The position numbers and the translations under genes are program-made. 44,061 nt of DNA, from NCBI GenBank assembly GCA_019155205.2, contig JAHNZQ020003150.1:3451843-3495903 (forward strand), written 5' to 3'. Of this stretch, positions 41,576 through 44,061 are shown in pieces; position 1 is the stretch's first letter, and the number at the start of each line of letters is the position of its first letter. The notes beneath the pieces were generated by a model. The model made no database searches. It saw only the letters and a program-made list of their open reading frames with translations, and had not been told where the DNA came from. This DNA is from Gracilaria vermiculophylla (taxonomy: Eukaryota > Rhodophyta > Florideophyceae > Gracilariales > Gracilariaceae).

Positions 41576-43705
41576 TTAGGCACACAGTTTCCTTTTAACC
41601 CATGATGCCAAGTTAGGAGGACCAAAGATGCTGAGATCATCAACGTAGGCCAGAACAACCACTGTACTCGAGCCTGTGCCATGTAGAAAGATACAAGGGG
41701 TGGACTGAAGCACTTTGAATCCAATGGAACAAAGATAGTTGGAGAGATGTTCGTACCATAGTCGTGGGGCTTCACGGGTTCCATATAGGGATTTCATAAG
41801 CTTCACGATACGACCATTGGCTTTAGGGATATCCTTGATTGTTGGGAGTTTGATCCAAACTGGACGACTGGCAGGCATAGTGGCGTGAAGAAAAGCACCT
41901 TTTACGTCCACATGTTGACGGTCCCATTTCATGGCAGTGGAGAGAACCATCATAATGCGGAATGTCTCAAAGTTTAGCACTGGATCATACAGGGTATCGG
42001 TGTCGGAGGGTGATTGGAAGTTTCCTCGTGCCACTAGCCTCGCTTTAAAGCGTAGCGGCTTGCCACTGTGATCTCGTTTGAGGCGGAAAATGAAACCAGA
42101 TGGGATTGGTTGACCATGATGGGGCGTTGCATCTTCATAAGTACCAAGACTGCAGATGGTATTGAATTCAGTACGGATAGCCGCCATCCAAGGGCTAACC
42201 TCAGGAGAGGAGAGAGCCTGACGTAGTGATGGGTCGTCGGATGTACTGATGGCGTCTGGGAGAGTGCGAGCTGTGTTCGCCAGTTCCGTTTCAAAATCAG
42301 AAGCATATCCCCCCAGGTCTGGGTCGTAGGTAGACGGTTTTGCAGGATAGTGGGTAAGTCCCGTACTACTTTGACTCGAGAATGAAGGTGATCTAATGAG
42401 ATCTTGGTTTGCTTCACCTGCTTGGGATCCTGGTGGCAGAAGACCTGAGTTAGTGCCTGTAGGGACGTCATCATCATCGTCATCGTCATCACTGAAATCG
42501 TACGCAGTTGCAGCAGTACCGGGCGCACAACGAGAAGTTGTCGTGGTAGAGGCCGGGATGGTGCCATTAATTCCCGTGAGGCCTGGAAACTCATTCTCGA
42601 TAAAGCGGACGTGTTTAGTCACAATTAGGCCCATGCTGGTGAGAATTTTGTACATGCCACCGCGGATGTGCCCAAGGTTGATTCCTTCTATAAGGCGAGG
42701 TTGCAGTTTCTTGCGGGTGACCGGACTGGGCTCAGCAAGGGAGCGACATCCAAAAATGCGTAGATGCTTCACATCACGAGGTAGGCCGTTCAATAGAGCG
42801 ATGAATGGAATGCGACCTGTATTGTGATGGTAGTTGATGTTTCTGCAAAAGATAACGTGGCGTAGAGCATCTGTCCAGTAGCTTAGAGGAAGATGAGCTT
42901 GGTCCAAACAAGCACGGATAGGTCCCATCGGAACTCCAATGTTTCTCTCTGCCAGGCCATTCGAGGAAGGTGTATATGCTGTATTTTTTGTCAACTCGAC
43001 ACCAAGTCGTTTCAGTACTTTTTGCGCTTCGAAAAACTCAGATCCTCTGTCCGAGTGAAGGGAATATACTGTGTGGCTCGTCTGACGTTCGAACCAGTTC
43101 ACATACTCAAGAATGATATCAGACGCATCGCTTTTGCGAACAAGTGGGGACGCAAATAGATAGCGCGTGAATTCATCGACGATGACCATGTAGTAGGCAT
43201 GACCAAGTTCACATTCGTTCCCAACGAATGTGATATCTGTGTGGAGGTGGCCAGGTCGAGATGCAGATGTAAGAGAACCACGAAAGCTACGACGGAATTT
43301 TCCACTGGTACAAGGGATGCAGTCCATACGTCGCTGGTGTGATACAGATAAAAGTTCTTTCTGTAGGAGCTTCTTTACATCAGTTCTAGTTGCAGTGTGG
43401 CCCAAGCGATCATGCCACAAAGATATTTCTTGATTGGAAACACTAACGTTCTCTATGTTTTCATCAGGTGCGGAGTCTGTAACCGACGATGCGTCGGACT
43501 GGCTGTTTTCGTTGAGGATATTGGGAATTCGTGCCATCATGGCAGCACCATGACGTGAAAGATGGCTGTTGATATCTGTAGAGCTAGAAGAACTGTCCCC
43601 TGGGATGTAGTACAGTCCATCAGAATTTCGCGAGGCACTGCCAATGATATTCAGATGATCGGTGAGGTCGATGATGTGGGCTACGTCCGTGTAGTATAGT
43701 GACCG
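41576..43705 (-). pseudogene. Copia integrase and RT (copy C), 5'-truncated
   Basis: A 654-codon open frame plus a few codons upstream. Order along the minus strand: the end of the protease region (YYTDVAHIIDL); the zinc-binding part of integrase (LWHDRLGH and CIPC); catalytic HTDITFVG, HSDRGSEFF and NGLAERNIG; a linker with an aspartate run (GAT/GAC repeat at about 42468-42495); then RT with VDVKGAFLHATMP and VLAYVDDLSIFG (YVDD at 41636-41647). All catalytic residues seem present. Gag, most of the protease and the 5' LTR are missing: homology ends at about 43705. Confidence 0.85.
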
Positions 43706-44061
43706 TCAGGTAATTCTAGTGTTTGGCGCCAAGGGTGGTGTGTACGGTTCGCATGGAGACCAGCCATGTGGACGACCTAGAGGTAATCTTAGGTAATCTT
43801 AATTGCTAGATTAATTTTAGAATTTACTGTAGAGTGCCGGGGGCGCACCTCGGGTGCACCTCCCCCTGGCCACGTGGCCCGTCCGGCCGCGTCGGCCCGG
43901 GGGCCTCGCATAGTGGATATACTCACTGTGCGAGCCACCCCCGTCACCAGAGTAAAGGTAAGCACCCCTTGGACAACTCTAACCCCGTTTTGGTTTCTAC
44001 AGTCGACCATTACGGCTCGTCCATTACCTTGCGGTTCTACTAGCGCCCGTGCGTTGCATTC
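43706..44061. other. GC-rich unassigned segment at the window end
   Basis: Just beyond the truncated copia the sequence has TTTGGCGCCAAGG (43722-43734), a tandem AGGTAATCTT (about 43780-43800), a strongly GC-rich stretch (43835-43905) and an 11-bp hairpin with one mismatch (43905-43915 with 43924-43934). It may be the edge of another element into which, or beside which, the copia lies. The open frames are not recognised. Confidence 0.3.

Noticed and set aside
42034..42594. 186-codon minus-strand frame overlapping copia copy C
   Set aside because: Alternative frame of the copia linker region; the main 654-codon frame contains the recognised domains.

Overview
This is eukaryotic, repeat-rich and mostly AT-rich DNA. 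The host is most likely an animal and probably an arthropod (a tick or mite would fit). The reasons are a Tc1/mariner relic, a copia family with an initiator-tRNA-Met half-molecule type primer site, compact TATA-driven genes for short secreted cysteine-rich proteins, and pieces resembling an ABCA transporter and O-GlcNAc transferase. The species cannot be named from the sequence alone. A run of exactly 100 N (12837-12936) shows that this is a scaffold with an unsized gap.

The backbone is a large direct segmental duplication, with copies about 29-30 kb apart. Copy 1 is roughly 1-2850 plus 5308-8400. Copy 2 is roughly 31930-32690 plus 34365-38330. Each copy holds a divergent gene pair: a secreted metallopeptidase-like gene on the minus strand, and a short secreted cysteine-rich gene on the plus strand. 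In copy 2 both look intact (32421-33521 minus, 36968-37441 plus). In copy 1 the short gene is intact (7232-7702) but the peptidase survives only as a C-terminal stub (2566-2850); the rest is replaced by a decayed OGT/TPR-like stretch. The short proteins and the N-terminal part of the peptidase share a cysteine framework (C-x5-C-x9-C, then W..HS, then N-[IV]-[ST]-C). All three therefore look like one local secreted family, with and without a C-terminal HExxH domain. This is the main biological novelty of the window.

Mobile DNA fills the rest. From left to right: the right end of a Tc1 copy at position 1; two insertions in copy 1 missing from copy 2 (about 143-1777 and 1905-2342); a copia LTR with primer site and gag relic (11203-12210); gypsy-type LTRs on both sides of the gap (12250-13550); ABCA-like exon remnants (14138-14757); a complete but inactivated GC-rich Ty3/gypsy with two 288-bp LTRs (15541-19937); a 0.92-kb non-autonomous DNA element with long palindromic terminal repeats (20089-21008); a third fragment of the duplicated block (21006-21300); a copia relic on the minus strand (22100-24700) next to an oppositely oriented copia RT fragment (24718-25152); a 5'-half gypsy relic on the minus strand (25150-30735); the second Tc1 copy (30782-32065); a probable solo LTR (35649-35994); and the best-preserved copia (40442-43705, minus). 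Apart from the secreted genes, no host gene is complete here.

The intact paralogous segments act as filled-site and empty-site references for each other. This allows several insertions, one local inversion and one large replacement to be called with confidence from a single sequence.
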